Shown here piece by piece: positions 34,817-44,476 of a stretch of 64,000 bases of DNA (position 1 is the stretch's first letter; each line of letters opens with the position of its first letter). A program made the translations under genes and the position numbers. Under the pieces are notes generated by a model that was not told the origin of the DNA, ran no database searches, and saw only the letters and a list, made by a program, of their open reading frames with translations. The stretch comes from Ignavibacteriales bacterium (GTDB lineage Bacteria > Bacteroidota > Ignavibacteria > Ignavibacteriales > Melioribacteraceae): assembly GCA_026390795.1 (NCBI GenBank), contig JAPLFG010000001.1, forward strand, positions 372,001-436,000. The letters are read 5' to 3'.

Positions 34817-35875
34817 TTACTTTTTCTTTGATTTAGTTTCCGTTTCTTCTTTCTCTTTTACCGGTTTGGAATGTTCTTCCTTGATCATTCCAAGAGCAGT
34901 TTTTACATCTTTCTCTAATGAGCTAAATAGCTCGGGATCTTCCAGCATCTTAGCTTTTAATTGATCGCGTCCTTGATATCGATTTTCTTTATATGTAAAC
35001 CATGAACCGCTTTTGTTAAGAAGATTCTTCTCACTTGCCAGATCAATAATTTCTCCTGCCTTGCTGATTCCTTCATTGTATAGAATATCAAATTCAACTT
35101 CTTTGAACGGCGGGGCAACTTTACTTTTTACAATCTTAACTTTTGTTCTATTACCAAAAACATTTTGTCCGTCTTTCAAAGCACCGACTCTTCTAATATC
35201 TAATCGCACAGATGCATAAAATTTCAGTGCGTTTCCTCCGGTGGTTGTTTCCGGGTTTCCGAACATAACGCCAATTTTGCTTCTCAATTGATTTGTAAAG
35301 ATAACGCAAGTTTTGGATTTACTAATTGCGCCGGTCAATTTACGAAGAGCTTGAGACATCAACCTTGCCTGCAATGCCATTTGTGGATCACCCATATCGC
35401 CTTCAATCTCGGAGCGGGGTACAAGGGCTGCAACAGAATCAATAACAATTATATCCAGGGCATTGCTTCGAACAAGTGTATCAACAATTTCAAGAGCTTG
35501 TTCGCCAAAATCCGGTTGTGACAAAAGAAGATTTTTCGTATCAACGTTCAATCGTTTAGCGTAATTAAGATCCATTGCATGCTCGGCATCAATGAAAGCG
35601 GCAAGCCCGCCAGCTTTCTGAGCTTCGGCAATGATGTGAAGACACAACGTAGTTTTACCGGATGATTCAGGCCCATATATCTCAACTATTCTTCCGCGCG
35701 GAACTCCGCCAATGCCTAATGCATAATCCAATGTTAGCGATCCGGTGGAAATTGATTCAACAGCATTTATTACGCCGTCTCCCAATTTCATGATTGTACC
35801 TTTGCCGTAAGTTTTATCTATTGATGCAATGGTATCTTCTAAAATCTTTAGTCTGGCATCTTTATCTGTAGCCAT
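34817..35875 (-). CDS. recA: Recombinase RecA
   Basis: A 352-residue RecA. Walker A is GPESSGKTT, followed by the [25 protein letters not shown] Walker B region, the loop [20 protein letters not shown], and [34 protein letters not shown]. The C-terminus is lysine- and glutamate-rich, as is common in this group. No LexA-type box is evident upstream in the 10-bp gap, so it may be transcribed from the upstream thpR/cinA side. Confidence 0.98.
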   Translation of the reverse strand: MATDKDARLKILEDTIASIDKTYGKGTIMKLGDGVINAVESISTGSLTLDYALGIGGVPRGRIVEIYGPESSGKTTLCLHIIAEAQKAGGLAAFIDAEHAMDLNYAKRLNVDTKNLLLSQPDFGEQALEIVDTLVRSNALDIIVIDSVAALVPRSEIEGDMGDPQMALQARLMSQALRKLTGAISKSKTCVIFTNQLRSKIGVMFGNPETTTGGNALKFYASVRLDIRRVGALKDGQNVFGNRTKVKIVKSKVAPPFKEVEFDILYNEGISKAGEIIDLASEKNLLNKSGSWFTYKENRYQGRDQLKAKMLEDPELFSSLEKDVKTALGMIKEEHSKPVKEKEETETKSKKK

Positions 35876-35885
35876 GTTTCCTCCG

Positions 35886-36443
35886 TTAGTTTTTCAAATA
35901 AAATTTTTTTAGTGATCTATAAACCGATCCGCTCGGTAATAATTTACTTTCGAAAAGGGTTATTTTGTTTGCCTTAAATTCAATTACAGGAAGTTTTACG
36001 TGTGTCAAAGATACTATTTTTTCGGAATCTTCGTATCCGCGAAATCTTAATAATGTTATATGAGACTTAAAATTCTTTCTTTCCTTTTCAATTCCAAAAT
36101 CAGCAAATGAAGTGTCTATCTCATCAACTAATTCCAAAAGCCGCTTATTTTCAGTCAATCCAGCCCAGAGAATTTTATACTCATCTCTTCTTTTGAAAAC
36201 TCCAAACTCACTAAAACTCAAATTCAAGCTTTCGTAAGCATCAATGATCTTTTGCATGCATTTGGAATATTGACCAACCATTTCTGAATCAATATCGCCA
36301 AGAAACTTTAATGTGAGATGTAATTTTTCTTTTTCTTCCCATCTGATGTTTTCAATTTTGCCGAGTTTCTCATTTCTTATTTTAAGAATTTCCAAAAGCG
36401 GATCATCCGGAATCTCAAGAGCAATGAATGATCTAATCTTCAT
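35886..36443 (-). CDS. thpR: RNA 2',3'-cyclic phosphodiesterase
   Basis: A 185-residue 2H-phosphoesterase. Both catalytic H-x-T motifs are present: HLTLKFLG (around residue 43) and HITLLRFRG (around residue 127). The N-terminal [14 protein letters not shown] is typical. It overlaps cinA by 11 bp, forming an operon with the DNA-repair genes around it. Confidence 0.92.
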   Translation of the reverse strand: MKIRSFIALEIPDDPLLEILKIRNEKLGKIENIRWEEKEKLHLTLKFLGDIDSEMVGQYSKCMQKIIDAYESLNLSFSEFGVFKRRDEYKILWAGLTENKRLLELVDEIDTSFADFGIEKERKNFKSHITLLRFRGYEDSEKIVSLTHVKLPVIEFKANKITLFESKLLPSGSVYRSLKKFYLKN

Positions 36444-37686
36444 ATGAAATTCCGAGAAGATTTTTTCTCAGCATTTCAAGGGCTGCTTGGGAAGTCCGGT
36501 CTTTATTCAATAACCTGTCATCACCAAAATGATATTCGTAGGCGGTGCAAATACTGGTATCGCAAATACCAATATAAACCAATCCAACTGGTTTGGTCTC
36601 TGTTCCTCCCGTAGGTCCCATAATACCAGTCACGGAGAGACCGATATCCGAACCGCTAATTGCTTTTACACCTTCCGCAAGTTGACGGGCAACTTCCATA
36701 CTTACAGCGCCATATTTTTGAAGTGTGTCTTCATCTACGTGAAGCAATTCAACTTTAGCTGCATTACTGTATGCAACAATTCCACGCTCAAGAAATTGGC
36801 TGCTTCCGCTGATATTAGTGAGGCGATTATTGATCAAACCTCCGGTGCAAGATTCAGCGACTGCTAATTTAAGTCCCCGGTCAATCAATAATTTTGCGAT
36901 CACACTCTCAAGCGTGTCATCATTCTTACCATAAATATATCTTCCAACCTTAGCGCGAATCTTCTGTTCAATCTCATCCAATTTATTATTTGCGTCTTCT
37001 TCGCTTGAAGATTCTGCGGTAATGCGCATCTTAACACCGTATTGACTCGGTAGAAAAGCCATCTTCGAGCCTGCTAGAAGTTCATTTAGATCCCCAAGCC
37101 GATCAAAAAGATTGGATTCCGGAATTCCGGTAGAAAGTAAATTGGTTGTAGCTGTATAACTTTTTCTTTCCAACATTGAACTAAGTTTTGGAAGCACAAA
37201 AGTTTCCATCATATTTTTCATTTCGTACGGTACACCCGGCATGCAAACAAATATTTTTCCTTTTTGCTCAATCCAATATCCCGGTGCAGTTCCCCTTCTG
37301 TTACGTATCGGTATAGCAATTTTAGGTACAAGCGCCTGCCCGCGATTTGTATCCGTTAATTTTCTTGCTCTTGCTTCAAAAAACTTTTTTATGTCGGAAA
37401 GTACGTCTTCATTCTCAATCAGTTCTGTTCCGAAGAAATTTACAACACATTTTCTTGTAACGTCATCATGTGTTGGTCCCAATCCGCCGGTGACTATTAC
37501 AACATCATTTGGTCCCAGAGTCCTTTTGAATTCATTTATAATTATCTCTTCGTCATCTGGAACGACGCTTGATGCACTCACATTAATTTGTGAATTAGTT
37601 AATTTTTCGCCAATGAATGCCGCATTGGTATTAAGTGTTTGCCCTATCAATATTTCATCACCAATAGTGATAATGTGTGCTTTCAT
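36433..37686 (-). CDS. cinA: CinA-like protein (NMN/ADP-ribose pyrophosphatase plus nicotinamide-nucleotide amidase)
   Basis: A 417-residue two-domain protein. The N-terminal MoCF/COG1058 domain carries ITIGDEILIGQTLNTNAAFI and TGGLGPTHDDVTRK. The C-terminal PncC domain has VAESCTGGLINNRLT and SVTGIMGPTGGTETKPVGLVYIG. It recycles pyridine nucleotides after DNA ligase and related reactions, and lies beside recA as in many bacteria. Confidence 0.94.
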   Translation of the reverse strand: MKAHIITIGDEILIGQTLNTNAAFIGEKLTNSQINVSASSVVPDDEEIIINEFKRTLGPNDVVIVTGGLGPTHDDVTRKCVVNFFGTELIENEDVLSDIKKFFEARARKLTDTNRGQALVPKIAIPIRNRRGTAPGYWIEQKGKIFVCMPGVPYEMKNMMETFVLPKLSSMLERKSYTATTNLLSTGIPESNLFDRLGDLNELLAGSKMAFLPSQYGVKMRITAESSSEEDANNKLDEIEQKIRAKVGRYIYGKNDDTLESVIAKLLIDRGLKLAVAESCTGGLINNRLTNISGSSQFLERGIVAYSNAAKVELLHVDEDTLQKYGAVSMEVARQLAEGVKAISGSDIGLSVTGIMGPTGGTETKPVGLVYIGICDTSICTAYEYHFGDDRLLNKDRTSQAALEMLRKNLLGISYED

Positions 37687-37690
37687 TTTT

Positions 37691-38155
37691 TTATTTAACC
37701 AAAATGTTGAAAAAGTAAATTATTAATTGAACAGAGATAAAAGAATAAATTGCTGCCATAATGTCATCGAGTATAATTCCCCATCCCCCTTTTATGTTTT
37801 CCAATCTACGGGCCGGGAATGGTTTTACAATATCCATCGCCCGCCAGATTAAAAATGCAAGAAGAATCCACCAAATTTTTTTAGGGAGGAAAAGGAGAGT
37901 AATCCACATTCCAACGACTTCATCTATAGTGCATTCTTTCGGATCTTTGCCATATAACACTTCAAATTTATCGGCAATCGGAACTCCTATAAGAATGAAT
38001 AGCGAGATCATAAAAATCATCAACGAAGGATTTTCAAATCCCGGAATTAGATAAATCATCAGAGCAGCAAGACTCCCCCAAGTGCCGGATGCAAACCGGA
38101 TATAACCGGTATAGAATCCTGAACCGAGAAGTTTTTCTAAAAAATTAATTTTCAC
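37691..38155 (-). CDS. pgpA: Phosphatidylglycerophosphatase A
   Basis: A 154-residue integral membrane phosphatase. Family marks are GTWGSLAALMIYL near the N-terminus, KDPKECTIDEVVGMWIT in the centre, and WRAMDIVKPFPARRLENIKGGWGIILDDIMAA at the catalytic C-terminal half. It overlaps pgsA by 11 bp; together they make phosphatidylglycerol. Confidence 0.93.
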   Translation of the reverse strand: MKINFLEKLLGSGFYTGYIRFASGTWGSLAALMIYLIPGFENPSLMIFMISLFILIGVPIADKFEVLYGKDPKECTIDEVVGMWITLLFLPKKIWWILLAFLIWRAMDIVKPFPARRLENIKGGWGIILDDIMAAIYSFISVQLIIYFFNILVK

Positions 38156-38741
38156 CTTTAATCAGCTTTTTAATTAAAAAACGATTACTGAATATATAAG
38201 TAATGCCAGTTATAACTGTAAATAATGTTATTAATAACATTGTAATATAAATCCCAACTGGATTTAGCAGGAAATCAAATAGATCCTTATAAGAAGATTG
38301 TAGCGTTTCAAAAGTCTTAAGTGTGTAGATTAAAAGTAAAAAATAGAGGAAAAACATCTGCAAAAATGTTTTGAGCTGCGCAGTGCGGGTTGTTGTAAAA
38401 GAGACTTTTCTGTAATCGGCGTAGATTCGGATCAGTGTAATAAGAAAATCCCGGATTATTATAAGCAGAACCATCCAAAGTGGAAGTACGCCGACAATTA
38501 CGAAAGCTAAAAAAGCTGTTGATGTTAAAATTTTATCGGCAAGCGGGTCCATAAACTTTCCCCACTCTGTTATATAATTGAATTTACGCGCAAGCCAACC
38601 GTCGTACCAATCTGTAATTGCAGCAATAAGAAAAACCACGTAGGATATTTGTATTGTCAGCGGATCGCCAATTAGAAAAAGGACAAGGAATACCGGCGTT
38701 AGAATTATTCTCAATATTGTCAATTGATTTGGGAGAACCAT
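38145..38741 (-). CDS. pgsA: CDP-diacylglycerol-glycerol-3-phosphate 3-phosphatidyltransferase
   Basis: A 198-residue membrane enzyme with the CDP-alcohol phosphotransferase motif D-G-x2-A-R-x8-G-x3-D-x3-D, here DGWLARKFNYITEWGKFMDPLAD. Four to six hydrophobic segments follow the standard topology. It supplies phosphatidylglycerophosphate for PgpA, encoded next to it. Confidence 0.94.
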   Translation of the reverse strand: MVLPNQLTILRIILTPVFLVLFLIGDPLTIQISYVVFLIAAITDWYDGWLARKFNYITEWGKFMDPLADKILTSTAFLAFVIVGVLPLWMVLLIIIRDFLITLIRIYADYRKVSFTTTRTAQLKTFLQMFFLYFLLLIYTLKTFETLQSSYKDLFDFLLNPVGIYITMLLITLFTVITGITYIFSNRFLIKKLIKGEN

Positions 38742-38762
38742 AATGTGAGTTTATAATTTCCT

Positions 38763-39053
38763 TTATAAGTCGGATATTTTTTTCAAGTAATTGAAATCGT
38801 AAATGCCTGTGTTATGATTATCTGCCCACCTAACTCCAACAGCATAATTGCCCACAATGTTAATACTTTTTAGAGTAATTTGTTCATCGGAATAAACTTT
38901 TATATAATCATGATGATGAGATTCATCTTGCGATGTACAAATAGCACACGGACAAAATCTTCTTAAATTAGTAAGTGATATTGTCGTCTCTGAGCTATCA
39001 TCCCATTTTATTTGCAAATATTTTTCTTTAACCTTTACTTCGAGTGGAATCAT
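38763..39053 (-). CDS. DUF971 family protein
   Basis: A 96-residue protein with the DUF971/GBBH-like fold. The core ISLTNLRRFCPCAICTSQDESHH contains the conserved cysteines, and ITLKSINIVGNYAVGVRWADNHNTGIYDFNYL completes the family signature. Related domains act in iron-sulfur or gamma-butyrobetaine hydroxylase proteins; the function of the free-standing form is unknown. It abuts purC. Confidence 0.88.
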   Translation of the reverse strand: MIPLEVKVKEKYLQIKWDDSSETTISLTNLRRFCPCAICTSQDESHHHDYIKVYSDEQITLKSINIVGNYAVGVRWADNHNTGIYDFNYLKKISDL

Positions 39054-39055
39054 CC

Positions 39056-39949
39056 TTAAATAACTTCCCCGGTAATTTTGAGCAATGCTTCTTGGTATTT
39101 TTTGCTTGTATTTATTATTACTTCTTGAGGCAAAGTAGGTGCGGGTGGTTTTTTATTAAAATTAACTGAGAGCAGATAATCGCGCACATATTGTTTATCA
39201 AAACTGTTTTGGGTCTTTCCTTTTTGATATTCACTCAGTGGCCAAAATCTTGACGAATCCGGTGTCAGTAATTCATCAATCAGAATAATTTTCCCGTCGT
39301 AATAACCAAACTCCATTTTTGTGTCGGCAACTATAATTCCTTTTTTCAGCGCATACTCAGATGCTTCGGAATATATTTTTATTGTTGTGTCTTTGATAAA
39401 TTCAAACGCATCTTTGCCAATTATTTTAGTTGCTTCTTCGGCAGAAATGTTTTCATCATGAAGACCGATTTCAGCTTTAGTCGATGGTGTGAAGATTGGT
39501 TCCGAAAGTTTTTCTGATTCGACCAATCCTTTCGGCAAATCAATTCCACATATTTTTCCGGTCTTTTGATAATCGATTAAACCGGAACCAGTAATATATC
39601 CTCTTACAATACATTCAATAGGAATTAATTCTGCTTTCTTGACCAGCATTGAACGATTGCGCAACACGTTTTTATAGGGTTGACATACAGCCGGATATTC
39701 ATCAGCATTCATAGAGATAAGATGATTCGGAATTATCTCTTTTGTGTAGTCAAACCAAAACTTGGATATACGGTTAAGTATCTCGCCTTTTGAAGGTATT
39801 CCTTCGTTCATTATTACGTCGAACGCTGAAAGCCGATCGGTCGAAACAATTAAATAATATTCTCCAACATCATAAACGTCACGAACTTTACCGCGCTTAA
39901 ATAGTTTTAGATCGGTAAAATCAGTTGTTGTGATTGTGTTAAATGACAT
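39056..39949 (-). CDS. purC: SAICAR synthase
   Basis: A 297-residue phosphoribosylaminoimidazole-succinocarboxamide synthase. Marks are LKLFKRGKVRDVYDVG, STDRLSAFDVIMNEGIPSKG, the EAxVRGYITGSG-type ECIVRGYITGSGLIDY, and ILIDELLTPDSSRFWPLSEY. The length is that of the longer, yeast-like group, as common in this phylum. Confidence 0.95.
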   Translation of the reverse strand: MSFNTITTTDFTDLKLFKRGKVRDVYDVGEYYLIVSTDRLSAFDVIMNEGIPSKGEILNRISKFWFDYTKEIIPNHLISMNADEYPAVCQPYKNVLRNRSMLVKKAELIPIECIVRGYITGSGLIDYQKTGKICGIDLPKGLVESEKLSEPIFTPSTKAEIGLHDENISAEEATKIIGKDAFEFIKDTTIKIYSEASEYALKKGIIVADTKMEFGYYDGKIILIDELLTPDSSRFWPLSEYQKGKTQNSFDKQYVRDYLLSVNFNKKPPAPTLPQEVIINTSKKYQEALLKITGEVI

Positions 39950-40014
39950 ATTTTCCTTTCATTTTTTACTGCAGAAATATAAAGAGTGGCGGTGCAGGAT
40001 TCAACTAAATAGCT

Positions 40015-40062
40015 ATTAGCTTTTAGCAATTGGGGTTCAGCTATCGAATTAAAAAACCTTAT
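40015..40062 (+). repeat. Degenerate TCAGC-type repeat upstream of purC
   Basis: This stretch (AGCTATTAGCTTTTAGCAA, then GGTTCAGCTATCGAATT) belongs to the same loose AGCTATCAGC word family as the blocks at 11036 and 12590. It is short and lies in the 168-bp gap before purC. No other feature is visible in the gap. Confidence 0.5.
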
Positions 40063-40117
40063 TGAGTTAGCATACTTTGCATGTTATTATCATTCAGATT
40101 TTGATTCAGTTGATGTT

Positions 40118-40861
40118 TTAGTAAAGACTAATTCTAAACTTTCTTAATTCTTTATCTATTTGTTTGGCGTTGCCGGTTAAGGTATCTAGAAATTGCCAAT
40201 ATTTTTTACTATGATTTTTGATCTTTGTATGAGCCAATTCATGAAGCAAAACATAATCAATTAAATGATCGGGCAAACGCATAAGATGAATGCTAAGATT
40301 AATATTATTTTTTCCGGAACAGCTTCCCCATCGGCTTTTAATATTTTTTATAAATATTTCATTGAACGGAAGATTGCATTTGTCCGATAGATCATTTAAC
40401 CGTTTCGGCAAATACTCTTTGGCTTCTTCCCTGTATGCAGTTTCAATTCCTTTTCTGACAGCCTTCTGCACTAAAGATGATTTGGCATCCATCTTTTCCG
40501 GGTAATGAACCTTTATTAATCCGTTTCTAACTTTAATAGATAATTTATTTTTCTCTGATGATTTTATTTCCAGCTGGTGATTACGTGTCCGGAAATTAGA
40601 ATTCTCATCATAAATGGAAAATGTTTTTTCGTATCCTCTAATTTTAGAAACATGTTCTTTAATCCATTTTATTTTTTGATGCGCTAATTTCTCTCCGTCA
40701 TAAAATGAAAGCATTTCTGGGATCGATATTGTAACTCCACCAAACGGTTTTACCGATATATTCATATAACGTGCCCGTGAACTCTTCTTTATACGGATCT
40801 CTATCTCTTCGATTACAATAGTTTTAGTTGTCATTAATATTCGTTTTGTTGGAATTTCCAT
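40118..40861 (-). CDS. YgjP-like metallopeptidase domain protein (DUF45)
   Basis: About 247 residues. The zinc-protease motif HELAHTKIKNHSKKYW (H-E-x2-H) is at the C-terminal side, preceded by INLSIHLMRLPDHLIDYVLL and the family's IKNIKSRWGSCSGKNNI. I place the start at ATG 40861 (MEIPTKRI); ATG 40834 (MTTKTIVIEE) is equally plausible. A longer frame exists, but its N-terminus would be translated from the tRNA-Phe gene and is rejected. The substrate is unknown. Confidence 0.88.
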   Translation of the reverse strand: MEIPTKRILMTTKTIVIEEIEIRIKKSSRARYMNISVKPFGGVTISIPEMLSFYDGEKLAHQKIKWIKEHVSKIRGYEKTFSIYDENSNFRTRNHQLEIKSSEKNKLSIKVRNGLIKVHYPEKMDAKSSLVQKAVRKGIETAYREEAKEYLPKRLNDLSDKCNLPFNEIFIKNIKSRWGSCSGKNNINLSIHLMRLPDHLIDYVLLHELAHTKIKNHSKKYWQFLDTLTGNAKQIDKELRKFRISLY

Positions 40862-40921
40862 TACAAATGTATATAAATCTTTAAAATGAGAAAGGGATGT
40901 TTTCACATCCCTTTCAAGTTC

Positions 40922-40997
40922 TGGTGGGCAGAGACGGAATCGAACCGCCGACACAAGGATTTTCAGTCCTTTGCTCTACCGACTGAGCTATCTGCCC
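40922..40997 (-). tRNA. tRNA-Phe (GAA)
   Basis: A 76-nt cloverleaf on the minus strand. The 7-bp acceptor is GGGCAGA/TCTGCCC, the D-arm includes AGCTCAGTCGGTAGAGC, the anticodon loop is CTGAAAA (anticodon GAA), and the T-loop is GGTTCGATTCC. The CCA end is encoded (ACCA at 40922-40925). Confidence 0.97.
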
Positions 40998-41119
40998 ATC
41001 AAAAACGCGGCGTAAAAATAAATATTTTCGACTTAAAACCAAAAACTAAATTGATCTTTCTAAATTATTATTGAGTTCAAGTAAGAATTTATTAAGTTAA
41101 GCCCGTTAAATTTTGATTA

Positions 41120-42973
41120 ATGATGGAAACACTCTTATTTATTGCCGCCAACCTAGCGTTGGTAATCGCGTTTGTGTACCTTACACGTAAAAAGGAATTT
41201 CTTTCATTCCTATATAACGGCAAATGGATGCTCACCTGGCTTGCCGTTGGCATTATTACTTTGATGGATGAACTTACCTCAATTTATTATGCACCTTTTG
41301 AAGCATTCCGGTTTATTGGCATTAAAGCAATCTTTTATATCGCACTTACCTCTGTTTTGATTCGATTTCTTTCTACCCGAATGGTTGAGATTGGAGAAAT
41401 CCTTGAGAAAAATAATGTGAGAGGCGGTGGTGTTTACTCGTTCTCATACTTAGTTCTTGGTCCAACTTTTTCTTTTGTAGCTATTTCGTCAATACTCGTT
41501 GATTATATATTGACCGCTACCATATCTACAGTTAGTGCTGTTGAGAATGGAACTTATTTTTTAGGAATGGGACCGGAGATAAGATTTTTTCTAAAATTTG
41601 GAGTAATTGGTTTAATCACCGGATTGAATATTATTGGTATAAAAGAAAATGCAAAATTTACTTTTATCATATTTGTATTCGCAGCATTTGTTCTTGTTAA
41701 TCTACTTGTCGGCGGTGTTTCACATTTAGATTCAACTTCCGTTGCAATAATCGGAGACAGTTTTCATTCATTCGTCGGAGATTTCAAAGGTCAAAATCCA
41801 TTTATCGCCTATGAAAATTTAATTATCGGTATCGGAAGTTGTATTCTTGCGTATTCCGGGATAGAATCTGTTTTGCAAACTGCTTCACTTGTAAAGGATT
41901 GGAAACAGATTCGTAAAGCATATTTATTTTTAGCTGTTACTGTTGGAATTGTTACACCGCTTATTGCTCTATTCGCTCTGTCATCCGGAATTAATCTTAG
42001 CCAACACGAAACAGATTTGATTCCGACATTTGCATCAAAAGTAAACGGCAATTTTTTCGGAATTATAGTTGGAGTCCTTGCAAGCGTAACATTAATTATG
42101 GCTGTAAACACTGCAATGGTAGCTTCAGCAGAACTGATTGAAAAGGTAGCCGAAAAATATCACTTCAACTGGCTCATTCATTCAAATAAAAATCAAGCTT
42201 TATACAGAATTCATATTATTAATGCAGTTTTTTACAGCATTATTTTGATTATCACGAGCGGCAGTCAAGCTGTGCTTGCAGAAATGTACGCCGTTGGACT
42301 TGTAGCTAGTTTTGCAATCAACACCGGTTCTCTTTTAAAATACCGTTATTCTAAAGGAACCAAAGAGATTACATATCACACATCCAAAGTTGGTACACTT
42401 ATTTTATTTTTCATTTTAGTCAGCACATTAATTTATATAATGATTGCACGTCCATACGGAACTACACTTTGGTTTATTATTACAATGGTTGTATTATTCC
42501 TCGGAATCAGAATCTCCCGGTACCGCGCACCGGATATTCCTGTACGGCGTAAGACAAGAAATGTTATGGATCTCATTTTCAAAATTGCGGAAATTGATAA
42601 TAAAGAGATCAACATTTTCTTCAGAAGACCATTGGAAGAAGAAACTGCGACCGCAGCGAGTAATTCTATCTTTATAAGTTTTTATGCCCCGCGGCTTGAT
42701 ACTCCAACACCTTTCCGCGAAAATCACTTTTGGATTGCGATTGAAAGAAAGTTAAACTTGTTCGATATGATCACTGCAGTCCTAAAAACCATTGAATATG
42801 AAATTCCTTCATCGGAAAAGGAAATCCATTTACATTTTGGCTGGCCGCTTTCTTCTTGGTTTGATCGTTTATCAACCGGAATAATGATACACAACATTAT
42901 AAAGCTTCCGAGAATCTTCCCGAATTATCATTTTCATATGGATCATGAGATTAAAAAAGAAGAGCACCAGTAA
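41120..42973 (+). CDS. APC-family amino-acid permease with a C-terminal soluble domain
   Basis: A 617-residue protein. The first ~470 residues form about 12-14 hydrophobic segments with the APC-like segment VRGGGVYSFSYLVLGPTFSFVAI and GIKENAKFTFIIFVFAAFVLVNLLVGG. After RARKT (about 480) comes a soluble domain of about 135 residues (NIFFRRPLEEETATAASNSI to DHEIKKEEHQ) that is not standard for the family. The gene is divergent from tRNA-Phe and convergent with the OTC gene. Given the neighbouring carbamoyl-phosphate genes, an arginine, ornithine or purine-base substrate is possible, but this is speculative. Confidence 0.8.
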   Translation: MMETLLFIAANLALVIAFVYLTRKKEFLSFLYNGKWMLTWLAVGIITLMDELTSIYYAPFEAFRFIGIKAIFYIALTSVLIRFLSTRMVEIGEILEKNNVRGGGVYSFSYLVLGPTFSFVAISSILVDYILTATISTVSAVENGTYFLGMGPEIRFFLKFGVIGLITGLNIIGIKENAKFTFIIFVFAAFVLVNLLVGGVSHLDSTSVAIIGDSFHSFVGDFKGQNPFIAYENLIIGIGSCILAYSGIESVLQTASLVKDWKQIRKAYLFLAVTVGIVTPLIALFALSSGINLSQHETDLIPTFASKVNGNFFGIIVGVLASVTLIMAVNTAMVASAELIEKVAEKYHFNWLIHSNKNQALYRIHIINAVFYSIILIITSGSQAVLAEMYAVGLVASFAINTGSLLKYRYSKGTKEITYHTSKVGTLILFFILVSTLIYIMIARPYGTTLWFIITMVVLFLGIRISRYRAPDIPVRRKTRNVMDLIFKIAEIDNKEINIFFRRPLEEETATAASNSIFISFYAPRLDTPTPFRENHFWIAIERKLNLFDMITAVLKTIEYEIPSSEKEIHLHFGWPLSSWFDRLSTGIMIHNIIKLPRIFPNYHFHMDHEIKKEEHQ

Positions 42974-42986
42974 GCGCTCTTTTTTA
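42960..42986 (+). terminator. Rho-independent terminator of the permease gene
   Basis: A short stem (AAGAGC at 42960-42965 with GCTCTT at 42976-42981) is followed by a T6 run and overlaps the permease stop codon. It separates the permease from the convergent OTC gene. Confidence 0.6.
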
Positions 42987-43020
42987 GACAAATTTTTCCA
43001 TCTCTTTGAGAAAATAAATT

Positions 43021-44022
43021 TTAATCTCCTAATGTTGCAACCATTATTGCTTTTATGGTATGCAGCCTATTCTCTGCCTCATCAAATACTATAGAATGTT
43101 TTGATTCAAAGACTTCATCTGTAACTTCCATTGATTCAAGACCAAACTTTTGAAAAATTTGTTCACCTACTGTCGTTTCTCTATTATGAAACGCAGGTAA
43201 ACAATGTAAAAATTTAACATCCGGATTTCCCGTATTCTTTATCATTTCCATATTAACTTGATAAGGCTTCATAACGCTAATCCTTTGATCCCATACAGCT
43301 TCAGGTTCACCCATCGAAACCCAAACATCTGTGTATAAGAAGTCGGCCCCTTTTACACCTTTCACAGAATCATCTGTAAACTCAATTATAGCACCGGTTT
43401 CTTTTGCAATCTCTTTACATTTTTTTACAAGATCTTCATTTGGCCATAAATTTTTAGGTGCAACTGCCTTAAACTTCATTCCCATTTTAGCAGAACCAAC
43501 CATTAAAGAATTGCCCATATTATTCCTAGCATCGCCCAGATAAACTAATGATACTTCATTTAATGGTTTGTCTGTGTGTTCCATGATCGTGAGGAAATCT
43601 GCAAGAACCTGAGTAGGATGAAATTCATTTGTAAGACCATTCCAAACCGGTACGCCTGCATAAGCGCCAAGTTCTTCCACTATCGCTTGACCATATCCTC
43701 GATACTCGATTCCATCGTACATTCTGCCAAGCACACGGGCTGTGTCTTTCATAGATTCCTTTTTACCCATCTGAGAGCCGGATGGACCAATGAACGTAAC
43801 TCCAGCGCCTTGATCAAGAGCAGCGACCTCAAAAGCACATCTTGTACGTGTCGAATCCTTTGCAAAAAGAAGAACAACATTTTTGCCTTTCAGTCTCTGA
43901 GTTTCTGTTCCTGCATATTTAGCAGTTTTCAATTCTTTTGAAAGGTCCAATAAATATTTGATCTCTTTTGGAGTGAAATCAAGAAGTTTTAAAAAATTTC
44001 TGTTCCTAAGATTAAATGCCAC
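43021..44022 (-). CDS. argF: Ornithine carbamoyltransferase
   Basis: A 333-residue carbamoyltransferase. The carbamoyl-phosphate motif STRTR is at residues 57-61, [14 protein letters not shown] and the cysteine loop [10 protein letters not shown] are present, and [10 protein letters not shown] matches OTC rather than ATC. It could be anabolic (argF/argI) or catabolic (arcB). The carbamate kinase gene 2.3 kb upstream on the same strand favours a catabolic or flexible role, but the arginine deiminase gene is absent. Confidence 0.9.
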   Translation of the reverse strand: MAFNLRNRNFLKLLDFTPKEIKYLLDLSKELKTAKYAGTETQRLKGKNVVLLFAKDSTRTRCAFEVAALDQGAGVTFIGPSGSQMGKKESMKDTARVLGRMYDGIEYRGYGQAIVEELGAYAGVPVWNGLTNEFHPTQVLADFLTIMEHTDKPLNEVSLVYLGDARNNMGNSLMVGSAKMGMKFKAVAPKNLWPNEDLVKKCKEIAKETGAIIEFTDDSVKGVKGADFLYTDVWVSMGEPEAVWDQRISVMKPYQVNMEMIKNTGNPDVKFLHCLPAFHNRETTVGEQIFQKFGLESMEVTDEVFESKHSIVFDEAENRLHTIKAIMVATLGD

Positions 44023-44047
44023 TTTTTATTTCTCCTAATTATATTTA

Positions 44048-44476
44048 TTAATACATTTTTTCGTAATCAATTTTTCTTTTCTCTTTTGTAAGCCAATATG
44101 ATTTTTTCCCATCCTGAAATTTCAGATCAAGAAATTGTTTCCCGAATATTTTCGCAAGTACTCCAATTGGCGTTAAGACAAAGATAAATAATATAACTAA
44201 AATGAACCTAGAGATTCCCCACCCAATAGCAAACGCAAGACCCATCCATACTTTGTAAAAATTACTTAATCGTTTTGGATAAAATATTCCACCGACGAAT
44301 AATATAAAACCGATCAAAATGAAAATTACTCTAGCATTAGACCATATCGATTTTAGAAAAAGCAATATTCCGAATACTAGAAAAATACCTCCGACTGTAA
44401 TACCGAATTTTCTCAATGCTTTAACGGAGAGATCAAGCGATTTGATCTCTAAAGTTACATCTTTAATCCAGTTCAT
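44048..44476 (-). CDS. SxtJ-like membrane protein
   Basis: A 142-residue protein with four to five hydrophobic segments (about residues 26-42, 50-64, 78-106) and a polar C-terminus ending in KKSYWLTKEKRKIDYEKMY. The segment FVGGIFYPKRLSNFYKVWMGLAFAIGW resembles the SxtJ family, often encoded beside NodU/CmcH-type carbamoyltransferases, as here. It overlaps that gene by 14 bp. Its molecular role is unknown. Confidence 0.7.
   Translation of the reverse strand: MNWIKDVTLEIKSLDLSVKALRKFGITVGGIFLVFGILLFLKSIWSNARVIFILIGFILFVGGIFYPKRLSNFYKVWMGLAFAIGWGISRFILVILFIFVLTPIGVLAKIFGKQFLDLKFQDGKKSYWLTKEKRKIDYEKMY

Noticed and set aside
40862-40954. N-terminal extension of the YgjP-like protein
   Set aside because: The extension would be translated from the 3' part of tRNA-Phe; the family N-terminus begins later.
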